64,000 nt of DNA, taken from contig JAMJFZ010001815.1 of the NCBI GenBank assembly GCA_026225945.1, positions 3,039,501 to 3,103,500 on the forward strand. Direction: 5' to 3'. The notes beneath the pieces were generated by a model. It did no database searches, was not told where the DNA came from, and was given only the letters and a program-made list of their open reading frames with translations. The DNA is from Cricetomys ansorgei. Lineage: Eukaryota > Chordata > Mammalia > Rodentia > Nesomyidae. Below are positions 24,001-36,500 of this stretch, piece by piece. Both the position numbers and the translations under genes were made by a program. Position 1 is the stretch's first letter, and each line of letters begins with the position of its first letter.

Positions 24001-27000
24001 GGCTTGGCCTCCACAGTAAGCTAAAACACAACCAAGAAGACGCAAGAAAGAAAGGAATTCTGATTTTTGCTACCATCTTGGTGTGGAAATTTAGTGTCAG
24101 TGAGTGACGCTTTCGGGCAAACACTTCCATGGCTGAGTATTCACTGAGCAGTTCCTATGTAGCAGAAGCTGCTGCAAGTGCTTTACACCCATCACCTCAT
24201 TCTCCTGTCCGAGCCAGTAGCAGGCATCCTCCTTCTGAAGTCTGAGGTTGAGAGTCTCGGTGCTTGCCCTCAGCCATGCGGCTGGTATGGAGGATCGAGG
24301 GCATAATTGGCCTGGCTCTTGGGTTCCTGAGCTTAATTGTTGAGTCTCCTGCTTCTGGGATCTCAGGGGTACTCCGCCTATGAGGGCACTCATCATGTAA
24401 ATCCTGTTACACCAGGTCTTCCTACTGTCTGCACATTCCACACACTCCAATGTAGAGGCGGGAAACTCATCACCTGATCCTTCCACCCACCCTGCCTCCA
24501 GCGGTGGGTGCAGCCTTGTTTAGGGGCATTTTTCTTTCCGATCCACCACTGAATTTAGGAATGTAATCAGAGGTTGATATTTACTTTCAGAGAAAACATT
24601 TCTGTCAGAAAGGCTTAAGAATGATCAATACACACTTGTTATTCCTGGTGAGTGTGTGTGTTCGAGCAAGTGAGTTAAGAGGGCCTCAGGAAATGTACAC
24701 TGAGAGCCCTGGTCACAGGAAGGGAGATGGGAGGGCTCTGCCTGCCTCTTCGCAGGTGTCCAGTGATCTCTGCGTGCCTGACTCTGCTCTCTGAGTTGGA
24801 TAGGACATTTTGTTTTGTTTTGTTTCGGTTTCGCTCTTTAGCAGCCCGAAGAGAAGGGCAGCATTAGGTGGAGATAAAGGTGAACAGCCAAGAGCATGCC
24901 ACTTCCTTCTGGTTTGCAGATGAGAAGTTGGAGCACCCGGACAGAGGTAGTCAAGTCAGTAGAGGCTGTGGCCTTGGGTAGGTCTGAAGCCCGATATTGA
25001 CGCGGCCATCAAAGGACATGGCAGGGCTCATATTTAAGGGAATACTTTCAAGTGCCAAATAATTATCAGCAAGGCAGTCTTTAATTGTGTTTTCATGGCA
25101 GAATGTTCTCTGTGGGAAGAAAAACGAGTTTCTGCAAAACCTTAGACCCGTTAGAGCAGCGAGCTGACTTTTCTACAAATGCCTCGTTACACCCATGCAA
25201 AGAGCTTTGTCCTAGGGACTCACTAGACGGGGTGGGGCCTGGCGACATCGGGTGGCTTCGCTTTCATACTGTCGTTCTTAAAGTTTCCTCCTCTGTTTCG
25301 GTCATTTCTGAAGGTTATCACAAAATGCAGATTTCCTGGACCCTTGAGGTGGTTTAAATGAGATGTCCCCTTGAATGCTTGTTTCCCAATCGGTGGCTAT
25401 TTGGGAAAGGTTAGGAGGTGTGGCCTTGTTGGGAGAGCTGTGTCACCGGGGTCCAGTTTGAGGTTTCAGAAGCCTTTGCTACCTCCAATGCACTGCCCGC
25501 TGTCTGCCTCCTACTTGCTTGCAGTTTTGAGATGTGAAATCAGCTTTTCTTGCCACTGTGACTTTGCTTAACCATCATGGATTCTAATCTGAAAAAACTT
25601 TCAAGCTCAATTAAATGCATCGTAAGTTACCTTGGTCACAGTGTTTTGTCCCTATGAAAATAAACTGTGCTGCTTTTCCTCCACTAATCAAATGACCCCT
25701 CCAAGTGTGTGCACAGCTCCCTGATCAGTGTCACTGCCAGGTAACCATGGGCCACCTCACAAAAGAGGCTCCTGACTTCTTCACTTCTGTTCAGTGGTGG
25801 CCCACCATGGAGAGCAGTCAGCCTTCCCACCAAGAGCCCTCCTTAGTGGGGTGACTTATCACAGAGGAAGGCCAGCTAACTTCTAGAAAAGCACATTTCG
25901 CCTGGTATGGATCAGTGGAAACCATACTCCAGCTTTCAATTACGATTTGAACCCCAATGCCTGGCTGTGTGCCTCTGGGCCAGCTTAGGAATGTCTCTGA
26001 GCTTCAGAGACTACGTTTCAGGGCTGTGTAGTACTGTGAGCTTACAATGCAGTCCTAATTATCTTCATTAATAGTGCAGATTTCTGTGGTTTGCTTTTTG
26101 TTTGTTTTATTTTCTCTGCTACTTGGCGCCCTGAGAGGTTATGTTTCGAAGATGGGATATATACATGGAGAAAGTCCAGGTTATACCTAATCCCAAAAGA
26201 CAACAATATACATATGAATTGTATGAACTTAGCCGTTTTAGTGAATTAACACACACACACGAGGGCTCGATTAAAGCACTTTATACTTTCTTTCACTCAT
26301 CAAAGTAAACAACAGCATACATGTTGAACTCCTCCCTCAAAATTTCTAAAGATACTTTAAGTATTTAACCTGCAAAAGACAGATTAGGTCCCTGATCTCT
26401 TATCCTCCGCTCATTCAGAGATGGGTGAACAGCATGTTGGTAAGCTGTGCCTCTTGTCCCCTTCCTCATAGGCCCAACCCACTGACACTTGGAGAACTGA
26501 GTTCAGAGGAGAGTGAACCTCACAGAAACCAAGGCTCCCAGTGTGTTGTCCTGGTTAGGGGGTTTGTGCTGTGACCAAACACCATGAGCAAAAGAAACAT
26601 CCATGGGAAGGGTATGCTTTGGCTTCTAACTCCCAGTTCACACTCCATCATGAATGGAAGTCGGGGCAGGAACCTGGAGGCAAGCACTGATGCAGGGGCC
26701 ACAGAAGCATGCTGCTTACTGGCTCGCTTTGCCTGCATTTTTAAAAAATAGCACCCAGGACCACCAGCCTACAGTGAGCTGGTCCCTCCCACATCAGTTT
26801 TCAATCAAAGAAATATAACACAGGCTTGCTCACAAGCCTAACCTTGTAGGGGCATTTTCTCAACTGATGTTCCCTCTTCCAAAATGAACCTACATTGCGC
26901 CAAGTTGACATAAAACTAGGCAGCTTATGCTTCTTTGAGAACATTCTACAGTTCTATCACCTTCACCCCGTATCGCCCTCCGCCACCAGCAGTATTTTCA

Positions 27001-27509
27001 GACGACCTAAGAAGCTATCCTCTCCTGCAGGGCTGGCACTAGACTGAGCACCAAATATCCCCTTGAAGTGTGGTCAAGTAGGATGTCTCTCTGGTCCTGC
27101 TGTACCCACCTCCTAGGTGCTGAGATTACAGGCATGCGCCACCACACTGAGGTTATTCAGTGCTGGGGATCGAACCCAAGGCTTTGTGCATGTTAGCCAA
27201 AGTGTGTGTATCTGTGTCTGTTTGTGGGTGTGTGCACATGAGTACAGATGCCCTCAGAGGCCAGAAGACAATTTCAGTTCCCCTAGAGTTGGATCTATAG
27301 GCAAATGTGAACCACCCAGCCTTGATGCTTGGAATTAAATATGTGTCCTCTCTGTGAACAATACATGCTCTTAGTCGCTGAGCCATCTCCCCCAGTCCAC
27401 CTAGTCTTACATTAAAAACAAAAACTGCTCTCGACATGTTGCAGAGAAGTTACTAAGTCAACTATCTTCAGTTTGATTCTAGGTTCTTAGAACACTCTCA
27501 GGTGCAGAA

Positions 27510-27554
<45 letters not shown>

Positions 27555-30500
27555 GGGGGGGAGGGAGGGGGGAAGAGAGGGAGGGAGAAGGACAGAGGGA
27601 GAGAGGGAGAAGGACAGAGGGAGGGGGAGAGAGGGAACACACAAAGGATAACTTTCAGTTTTGTTTCAGTTCTGAGTTTGGGGAGGGAGGTTAAGGCTTT
27701 GTAATCAAGTCTAACACGTGTGTTCATACCTTCCCCTTGGTGTCACTCTAAGCTTAACTTTGGAGCAGCTGGAAGAGCTTGGGATGTTTGCTCTTGATGC
27801 CCTCTGCTTAAGCCTTACTATGGGTGCTCAGGAGACTTTCAGCTGGAAGTTAGCCCAGGAAACTTTGTGGCTTCATATTCTGTTTCATATTGGCAAATGA
27901 ATGAAGGTTTGGGTCAGGGCTGCAATGACAGTAATATAGACTTGTCTTTCTAACGTGAATCTGGCCATGAAAAGTCTGTTGCTTTTCTCTGCATTGGGGC
28001 TTTCAAAATGCTAAGGCAAAGGTAGAAAAGTCTTTTGTCATTCTCCAAGCAAGGTCAAGGATAGCACAGAGTGGACAGAATTTTCTCTCTGGACTCTTTG
28101 GTCCTCCTTATCATTTACTAAGAGCTCTGCTTCTGTGTTCTCAAGGCCTCTCTGACATGTGCAAGGTTGGTATCTGCAACAAAAGCAGCCCAACGCAGAA
28201 CCTCGCCTCTCTCTCCCTCAGGCAGCCCAGGGCAGACCCTCCACCCTAAGTCCTGACCCTTGCCTTCTTCCTGTGCCCATATCCATTCATCCCCACAATC
28301 TTACTCTTACTCCCTAAAGTCTTCAGGATGAACTGAACTCCATGCTGACAGGAACATATCCTGATACACCTGGTCATGAACTTTCTCACCCTGGGCCTGC
28401 CCTGCCCCTCAGTGACATGAAGCTTTGACAGGCACTCCGCCTCTTGTCTCTTCTGTCCCATAGCTGTCCACACATAGGTTCTTTCTCTTCCCTGATCTTC
28501 GACCCTATTGATGACCCAGGATCGTGCCCTGGAGCCTGTGTCTCAATGTCCCAAAACCCAGGGTTTCTTGGCCGTGCTTGTGACCACAGTGGCCCACTTT
28601 CTGATTATACTTTTTACAGGGAGTACATTTTTTTTAAAACACCCTCCTTCCTTTCCCTCCCCTTCTCTTCTCCCCCCCCCACACATACACACACACACAC
28701 ACACACACAGTTGTGCATGTACACACACATATGCTCATGAACACACACTTCGGCAATGTAGCACACCAAGGCTCACAGGCCCCAGCCCACCATGTTCATC
28801 CCCAGGGTTTTGAAGTGCCCCTGTGCTATGACTCAGACAGTAGCTCTACCTCTCCTACCCTGCCTCTGACTATTTGTGTCTCTGGCTCTCCAGGACTTGT
28901 CCTACAAGGACCGGCACTGGCACGAGGGCTGCTTCCACTGCTCCCGGTGTGGGAGCTCGCTGGTGGACAAGCCCTTTGCTGCCAAAGAGGAGCAGCTGCT
29001 GTGCACCGACTGCTATTCCAACGAGTACTCATCCAAGTGCCAGGAATGCAAGAAGACCATCATGCCAGGTCAGAACACCCGCCTTTCTCATGTGCACATA
29101 GTGCAGGAGGAGCTCTCCTGGCACTGAGACAGTCTAGTGATGGGCTGTGAGCTGGGGCGTGGGACTCTCACTTGGCCATAGACACTGGTAATGATACTTC
29201 AGTGCTATTCCCTGAACTACAAGATCTGTTTAGCGATCTAAGATGTAGGGGTTGGGGATGGGGGTGAGGTGCATCATTAGGAGCAAGATGTCTAAGTGGA
29301 ACTCCTGTTCACTCAAACCCTTGGTATCTTCAAGGATTGGGTCCAGGTATCAAAACCCACAGATTCTCAAGTTACCCTATTCAAAATGCCTAATGCTTAT
29401 ATAGAACATCTTTCCAATACACTTTAAAAATCACCTGCAAGTGCTATGTGAACATTGTTATACTGTGCCATGTGTAAGTAATGACAGGAGAAGTCTATAT
29501 AGGTTCTCCATGGATACAGTGGTTTTCTTTGGGGATTCTTGGTCTGTAGTCAGCTGACTGAGGAGATGTAGCCTGTAGCTAGAGGCAGCTGGCCAGTCAA
29601 AGAATGCCAGGCATTCCCTGGAAATACATCTTCTCCTCTGCCTCCTCTCCCAATACATGTGCTTTCTCGTTCTGCCCTGCTTGCTGAGTTTGTGCTCAGT
29701 TATTTCAGCAACTTATGACTTGTGCCTTGGTGTGCCAGGACTGGCCAAGAGCTGCATGCTGTTTTAGCTAGAGCCTGAGAGCTGCACCTTCTGCCTGGCC
29801 TTATGGAGTTATGTCTTAGCTTCCAGACATCCAAAAAGGACAGAAACACAGCTGGGTTAAGATCTAGATATGATTATAGGGTGTCTCTTTTTCACTTGGA
29901 GAAGATGGGAGATGATTCTCCCATCACCCAGAGAGAGAAAGAGTAGGAAGTTTTTGTCTGTGTAGAAGAAAGGAATCTTTTATTTTTAAAAAGTGAGTGA
30001 ACAGCCAGGTGCAGTGGTATGCACTTTTAATCCCAGCACACAGGAGGCAGAGGCAGATGGATCTGTGAGTTAGAGGCCAGCCAAGGGAAATTAATGTAAA
30101 TATGTGGAAGACTGGTATAGTTCAGTGGTGGAGTGCTTGCCCAGCATGTGGGTGTGGCTACCACCACTACAAAATACACACAAATACACACATGCTAGGA
30201 TGGGATTTTAAAAGCAAATCTTACCATACACATGATGCAAAAATGGGCCTTAGAGCAGTACAGAGAGCTGACCTAGGATTCTGATGTCAGGTGACTTAGA
30301 AGGTGGTATTATTTAGAAGATAGTCCTGGCACAGGTGGTAGGTTCAGGAGCCACCATGAGGAATAGCCTTTGCATGACTTATTAAAGGATATCCAAAGTC
30401 AAGTGTCTGGTTCAACCAATAAAAATACAGTTCTGCTTACTTCTAAGAGCCAGGTAGCTTTCAGCATGTACCATGCATGGCTACTGAATAGCCACACAGA

Positions 30501-33500
30501 GCCAGCAGAGAACTTCCATCCACTGGAGAGAGTCATTAGGAAGTGTAGGCCCTCCCGGAAGACAAGGTAGCTTGAAGCAGCAGTAAGCAGATCATTCGGA
30601 TTCAGATGGTATGGCAAGCTGATAAAGGATAGAGACATCTGTGGGCAGATGGGATTTAGGGAAGTGTAAGTTTGGGTATGCATATGCAAGCTCCCGGCCA
30701 TTCACGTGGAAGAGGCTGACAGTTAGCAAGGTCACCAGGCACCCTCTAGTGGATAAACTGGGTATAGACGGTGAACACAAATCGGTTACTGCTTACAAGA
30801 CAGTTTGTTAATGCTACCTGACTGAACCTGGGTAGTTGGGAAACTGAGGCAGGAGGACAATGTTCCAGACCAGCCTGGGCTGCACATCCATGTTCTATGT
30901 AAGACAACTAAATAATTTAATGTGTCAAGACAGCTTCGTTGGAATCCTTTAATGATAGGGAGGTTTGGAGTCAAGGGAAAGCAGACATATTAAGAAGCTT
31001 TAGAATCACCAGGTATATCCATTCTGTGGCCCATGGGCTTTGTGTGTCCCAGGGTAGCCATGAATGCCAGCCAACATGTTTGTAGATCACAATACCATAT
31101 TGCCGTGTCAATAGGTTTCACACTTCTGAGACCACAGTAATATTAGCTAACTGCTAAAGTGTGTCTGAGGTTTTAGAAACGTGAATTAACTGTGGGATTC
31201 TGAGTTTTAGAGTACATACTGAGAAAGTGTTCCACATCTGTGATTTTAATTTGACATTTCTTAATGTACTAGCTATGCTATCACTTAAAATATTTCATTA
31301 TTCATTAGACCTGTGATTTTAACTTGTTTTTGCAACTACTTCAGAACTTGAAGTCTGTTAATCAAGAAACTTTTAAATAGAGCTATCAAATATATTAAAT
31401 TTGAAAGGGAAGTTTAAAAGAATTTCAGTTTGCTCCTCTGATAAATGAGCCTGACATAAAGCCATTCAAAAGCATTATTTTTTCTTTAGGAATCACATTT
31501 AATGCCAGGTGTGATGGAGCACGCCTGTAATCTCAGCACTTCATAGACAGACAGGCAGATCTCTGAGTTCTAGGCCAGCCAGTTACACGATGCGTTCCTG
31601 TCTAAAAACAGCAACAAATGAATAAGAAGCAACTGAGACCAAAAAGTTTCAAAGCAATCTGAAAAATATTGTGAGACCACATGAGGTGGGGGAAGGGTAG
31701 GAAAAAGCTCAGTTGATCCTCCCAACTCAGTCTTCCAAGCAATTGGAACTGCAGGTGTGCACCCTTCAGGTCTGGCTGAAGGAGGCTCGAAACTTCTGCT
31801 GTGCCAGTAGAAGCAGTAATAATGCATGTAAAAGCAGCTGAGGTTGGGACTGGCGAGATTACTGGGCCAGAAAATGACTAATTAGCAACACCTTCACAGC
31901 GATATGTGAGCTGCAGAACCCCCATGTCAGAACAGCTGGGGAGGTTGGGAAAGGGGGTTAAGAAGGTGCTTCTTAATGGCAATGTTCACGCTGATCTGCT
32001 GCGATGTTCACACTGATCTACAATGTTCACACAGACCTTCTGCAGTGTTCACACTGATCTTTTGCAATGTTCACACTGATCTTCTGCAGTGTTCACACTG
32101 ATCTGACCAGGTGGATGGATGTTCACTGCTCCCTCGCTTTACCCTACTTGCTAACTCATTTATGCTTTACTTGTGGCCCTGTGGCTCGAAGTCCTCTTCG
32201 AATGGTGAAAGTGCAGAGTTCTGTGACAGTTCTATGATCACCCTCACCCGGGCAGGTCCCGGAAAGGAAGTGCATTGATTTGGTCATTGGGATCAGGTGT
32301 GTATCAGGCGCCAGTTTCCAGTCACAGTAACCCTCTTCCTCAGAGGTGTAGTGCTCCCCCATGTGGCAGGACCCTGGCAACGGCGATTTGTGCTTTGTTG
32401 GAAAGAAGTCACCCTTTATTTCAGTTCTGTCTGCCCCATCCCAGATACGATAACCATTTTTACCAAACAGAAAAATAGCCCAACTCCCAAAAACATTTCC
32501 TGAAAGAAAGGTGCGCTGGATGTGGAGGGAAATTCTGTTTTCCGCAAGTGTTTCTAAGTGCTGTGGGAGGAGCATGGGCGATCTGGCTGTTCAATGCCGA
32601 CTACAAGATCTACCAGTGCAATGTTGTGTCTTCATGCGGTAAAATGCAATACAAGCTCTGGACGATCCCAGCCAGCTAACGAGTGAGCCTGAAGTCCCGT
32701 TGAGAAAAACAAGCTGGACCGCTCCTGGAGTACAACGCCAGAGGATGACCTCTGACTTCTACACAGATGTGCCACCTCCCCCTGGGAGGAGGGGGTAGGG
32801 AGAGAGAGAATTCAAGTCAAGGGATTTGATTTTGTAGTTTAACGGAGCAAAATACTGACTTTAAAATCCAAGGCAAGCATCAGGCCGTGTTGTTCGGTAG
32901 CTGGGTCCCATTGATGTGTGAAGAATATGATACTTAAGAGACGATTTTAGAGTTAAATTCTGACTTGTGGTGCTGTGGATGGAGCTCATGGCCTCCTGCA
33001 TGCCAGTGAACACCGCTGAGATACGTCCACAGCACCCACGCTCTGATCCTTCTGTGGGAGAGGGACCAAGCATCTATACTTCTGTTTTGTTCTTGGCTCA
33101 CTTTGCTTTTGGCAAAGGGGAAGTAGTGCAGAGTTCTGGGTGACAGACTGACATATGGGAAGTATTTGGGGAAGATATATGGGGTGAGAAGTAATACTTT
33201 TCCAAAGGAGATAATTAGACCTTCAGTAAGATAGATTCTTATTGTTACAACATTTTCTCTGGTTAATACGACTTTAAAATGACTGTGACATTCTGTGGCA
33301 GGAACAGAAGTGCCCAGCCTAGAAGCACAGCTGGGAAAGACAGGGCTTCATGGCAACAAACGACGGTGGAATCCTAAGCCACATTAATTAGACACTTAGG
33401 GGCATGACGGTGAGCATGAGAGCATTGTCCACCGAAGGCTGGTCCCTTCCACAACAATCATCAACCAAGAAAATGCCCTACAGGCTTGCCTACAGGCCAA

Positions 33501-36500
33501 TCTGAAGGAGGCATTTTCTCAGTTGAGGTTCTCTCTCCCCAAATGATTGAAGTTCATATCAAATTGACAAAAAAAACAGACAAACAAACAAAACCAACAC
33601 TCAACACAAGACTCTATCTCAAAAAGAAAAACAAATCAAATCTTTGGAAGTATTGTGAACAAGATCCCAGGAAAGTCAGTTTGTAGTTCATCTGGTTGGC
33701 AGGGTCTCTGTAAGACCCAACCCATGCCTGAAGCCAGCCACACAGCTGCAGCCCAGCCACACAGCTGCAGCTCTAGCCACAGGATAGATAGATGCAAGTT
33801 CTAGACCAACCTAGACTACACAATGAATTCTAGATCAGCCAGCACTACAAAGCCTGCCCCTGTCACAAGAAACCAAAAATTATATGCTTCAGCACCCATC
33901 GAGAGTGAGCCTGTGGGAGAGTTTAGCTGTCCGTATTCAGTGAGAACTCACTTGTTTGGTGGCCTGCTTAGCAGTATCAGCTCAGAAAGAGAAGAGCAGA
34001 GGACTGAGGACTGATGGTAAAGGAGCCAGCCCCTGGGTGCCAAGGAAACACATTTTAAAACCAATTCTCACCCCAATTCTGGTTGTTTGATGTAATTTCC
34101 ACTTCAGGATCCATCACCCCAGGACAGACTGTGCACCTCTGCTTCAAAATTCATTGTGTGTCATGCGCACACATGTGCCCTACACACTTTATATAGTCTG
34201 TGTAAGATGGAACCTGAATTTCTGCTCCTGGGGGAATTAGAAGCTGAGAAAGTGGTCCAAGAATGCAGCCTAATAACCACGTAATAATTCTCAGTGCATT
34301 CCTGGCCACCCGCAGCACAGATGTCTACCGCCAGCCTTCCAGCCAGCTAAAGTACAGCCCAGGACTTGCTGTTTTAACTGAGAGCTAAGGACTAGTTCAT
34401 AGGCTGTGTACTTCTGGCATTATCTAGTGTGCTTCCACTGTGTCTGGAGCAGTGGACTTCCAACGATGCCCCCTCCCCCTATTCCTGGGGCCCAGGTGAA
34501 GTCTGGTGGATGTGCCATCACTCACCCCCTATTCTTCATCCTTTATATGACCCTCAGAAATAAAAAATTCTCCAGTGGAAGCCACAGAAGCCTGATGTGG
34601 TACTGCATGGACAATCCCCACACTACTCTAGATACATCTAGATACTCTAGATTCTGGGACAGGAGGATTATGAGTTCAAGGCTACATAGCAACACCTTAT
34701 AATGTTTGTTTGTCTGTTTGTTTGTTTGTTTGTTTCGAGACAGGGTTTCTTTGTTGTAACTCTGGCTGTCCTGGAAGTCACTCTGTAGACCACCAGGCTG
34801 GCCTCAAACTCACAAAGATCCACCTGCCTCTGCCTCCCGAGTGCTGGGATTAAGGGCGTGTACCACCACCACCCAGCACACGATTTTTTAAAAGCTAGAA
34901 ACATTTTTGGGGGGGTAGGTGCAGTTCACATAGTCTCTGTCACAAAGTCAGCTATTCTGCAGTTCCTGCATTGCTGTGTATACAGCAATAACTACCTACT
35001 ATATCAGCTGGGGGGGGGGGGGACCAGAGACTCTGAATGTAAATGAATGGACCTGGCTGTGCTCTGCAGAGACCCCATTTGTGGGCTGAGTTTAGCTCAG
35101 TGGTAGAATTTTTTCTAGCATGCAAGAGGTCCCCTTAGCTCAATTCTCAATACCATGAAACAGACAAGATAAACCCCATTTAAGAAACAGATAGTCGTGT
35201 GGCTCTGGCCCACAGACGATGCTGTGGGCTGTCCCTGAAGTATCACATGTAAGAGACCCCACTCTACTGCCTTAGCCATCACAGCCTTTCCCAGTCTACT
35301 GCTTCATACACAAGGTGCTTGTGCACAGCTTTGGTTTTGAATTAGCTCACTTTATAAATGTGCACACTTGCTGGGGAATATGAAAAAATAATCAGTCAAC
35401 AGATACAGTGTTTGCTGTTGGCCAAGGCTGCTGACGGTGGAGGGAACTAAATGTGTTTCTGTTTTCTAGGACATCTTGACTGATTGGAAGAGCGATAGAA
35501 ATATCCAGTGACAGTAGTGACTTGGGAGTAGACTTAGTTCTAGCTCGCAGCACAGTGTGTAAAACCAGAGAGATCTATCACAGCGTGGTTCACACAGCAG
35601 GTGTTTCAGGAGTGTCTCACTGCACTGGGCGGGAAGCCCCGGATCAGCACCTCCACGCACATTTTTTTTATTTGTTATTATTTTGTGCGCCTGTGTGTAT
35701 GTGCATGAGGTGTGGGGGAGGGGTGCTGGGGTGCTGGCATGCACATTGCACAATGTACTTTTGGAGGTCAAAGGACATCTTTGGCTTTGCTCCTCCTCTG
35801 ATGGATTCTGGGACTCAGATTCAGCTTGCAGGGCCCTCACAGTACTTTAACCTGCTCAGCCATCTTACTGGCCTCTGGTTACTTCTGCTTCACTGTGAAC
35901 CAGAGGGATGTTGATTAGTGGAAGTATAACAGGAGAACTTTCAGTACTCTCTCCATCTTTAACAACTATATCCCAAGACCCACGATTGATAATACTCAGC
36001 CTACAGAGTAAACGCTTTGTAAGTTTAATGTGTAAATTTGAACATAATAAAATTAAGTAAAGTAAGGTTATGTGCAGACTTGAGGACTGTGGTACCATTA
36101 TAGTTGGTCTTGTAGTTGAGGTGGGCGGGTAGCATATACAGTGTGGATACACTGGGCAACAGGACAATGTCCATCCTTGGCAAGACCGAGTAAAGGAATG
36201 TGATCCCTACAAGGGTGTGCAATTTTCTTTAGTGAATGAATTCTTTATTTCTGGAATTTTCCATTAAATATTTTCTGTTTGACAGATAACTGAACTAGGC
36301 AAAGTTAAACCATGAGTATAGAGGGAGACTGTTACTGTCCCTATGCAGCAACCTTCACCAAACCCATCCCATAAAGGATTAACTAATCTGTGCTCAATTT
36401 CATCTATGATCCACGATGCAGAAAGGCACTTACATTTTTTTATTTTCATCTAACATTTCTGATCACTATATTCAAAGTAAATCTCAAGTATCTATTATGA

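Larger units (their letters stand above)
15806..28893 (+). other. FHL2: FHL2 intron 2 (13.1 kb)
   Basis: Donor AAG|GTAGCT, acceptor GGCTCTCCAG|GAC. It contains LINE-type 3' pieces (16.4, 17.5, 25.4 and 26.6 kb), a truncated URR1 (19.4 kb), B1, B3 and B4-like SINEs, several MIRs, an ATC repeat (20.98 kb), a GGA tract (23.6 kb) and large GT/GA and CA microsatellites (27.5 and 28.7 kb). The segment 18.1-19.4 kb looks largely single-copy. No coding exon is seen. Confidence 0.85.

Noticed and set aside
30108..30215. tRNA-like sequence
   Set aside because: It is a diverged ID SINE (tRNA-derived). No intact cloverleaf gene is present here or in the other ID and B2 copies.
31979..32105. CRISPR-like spacing of short direct repeats
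   Set aside because: The units are contiguous with no unique spacers, and the host is a mammal, so this is a minisatellite.
32156..32575. 139-residue open frame on -
   Set aside because: No domain or compositional signal; it lies in FHL2 intron 3 next to a minisatellite.
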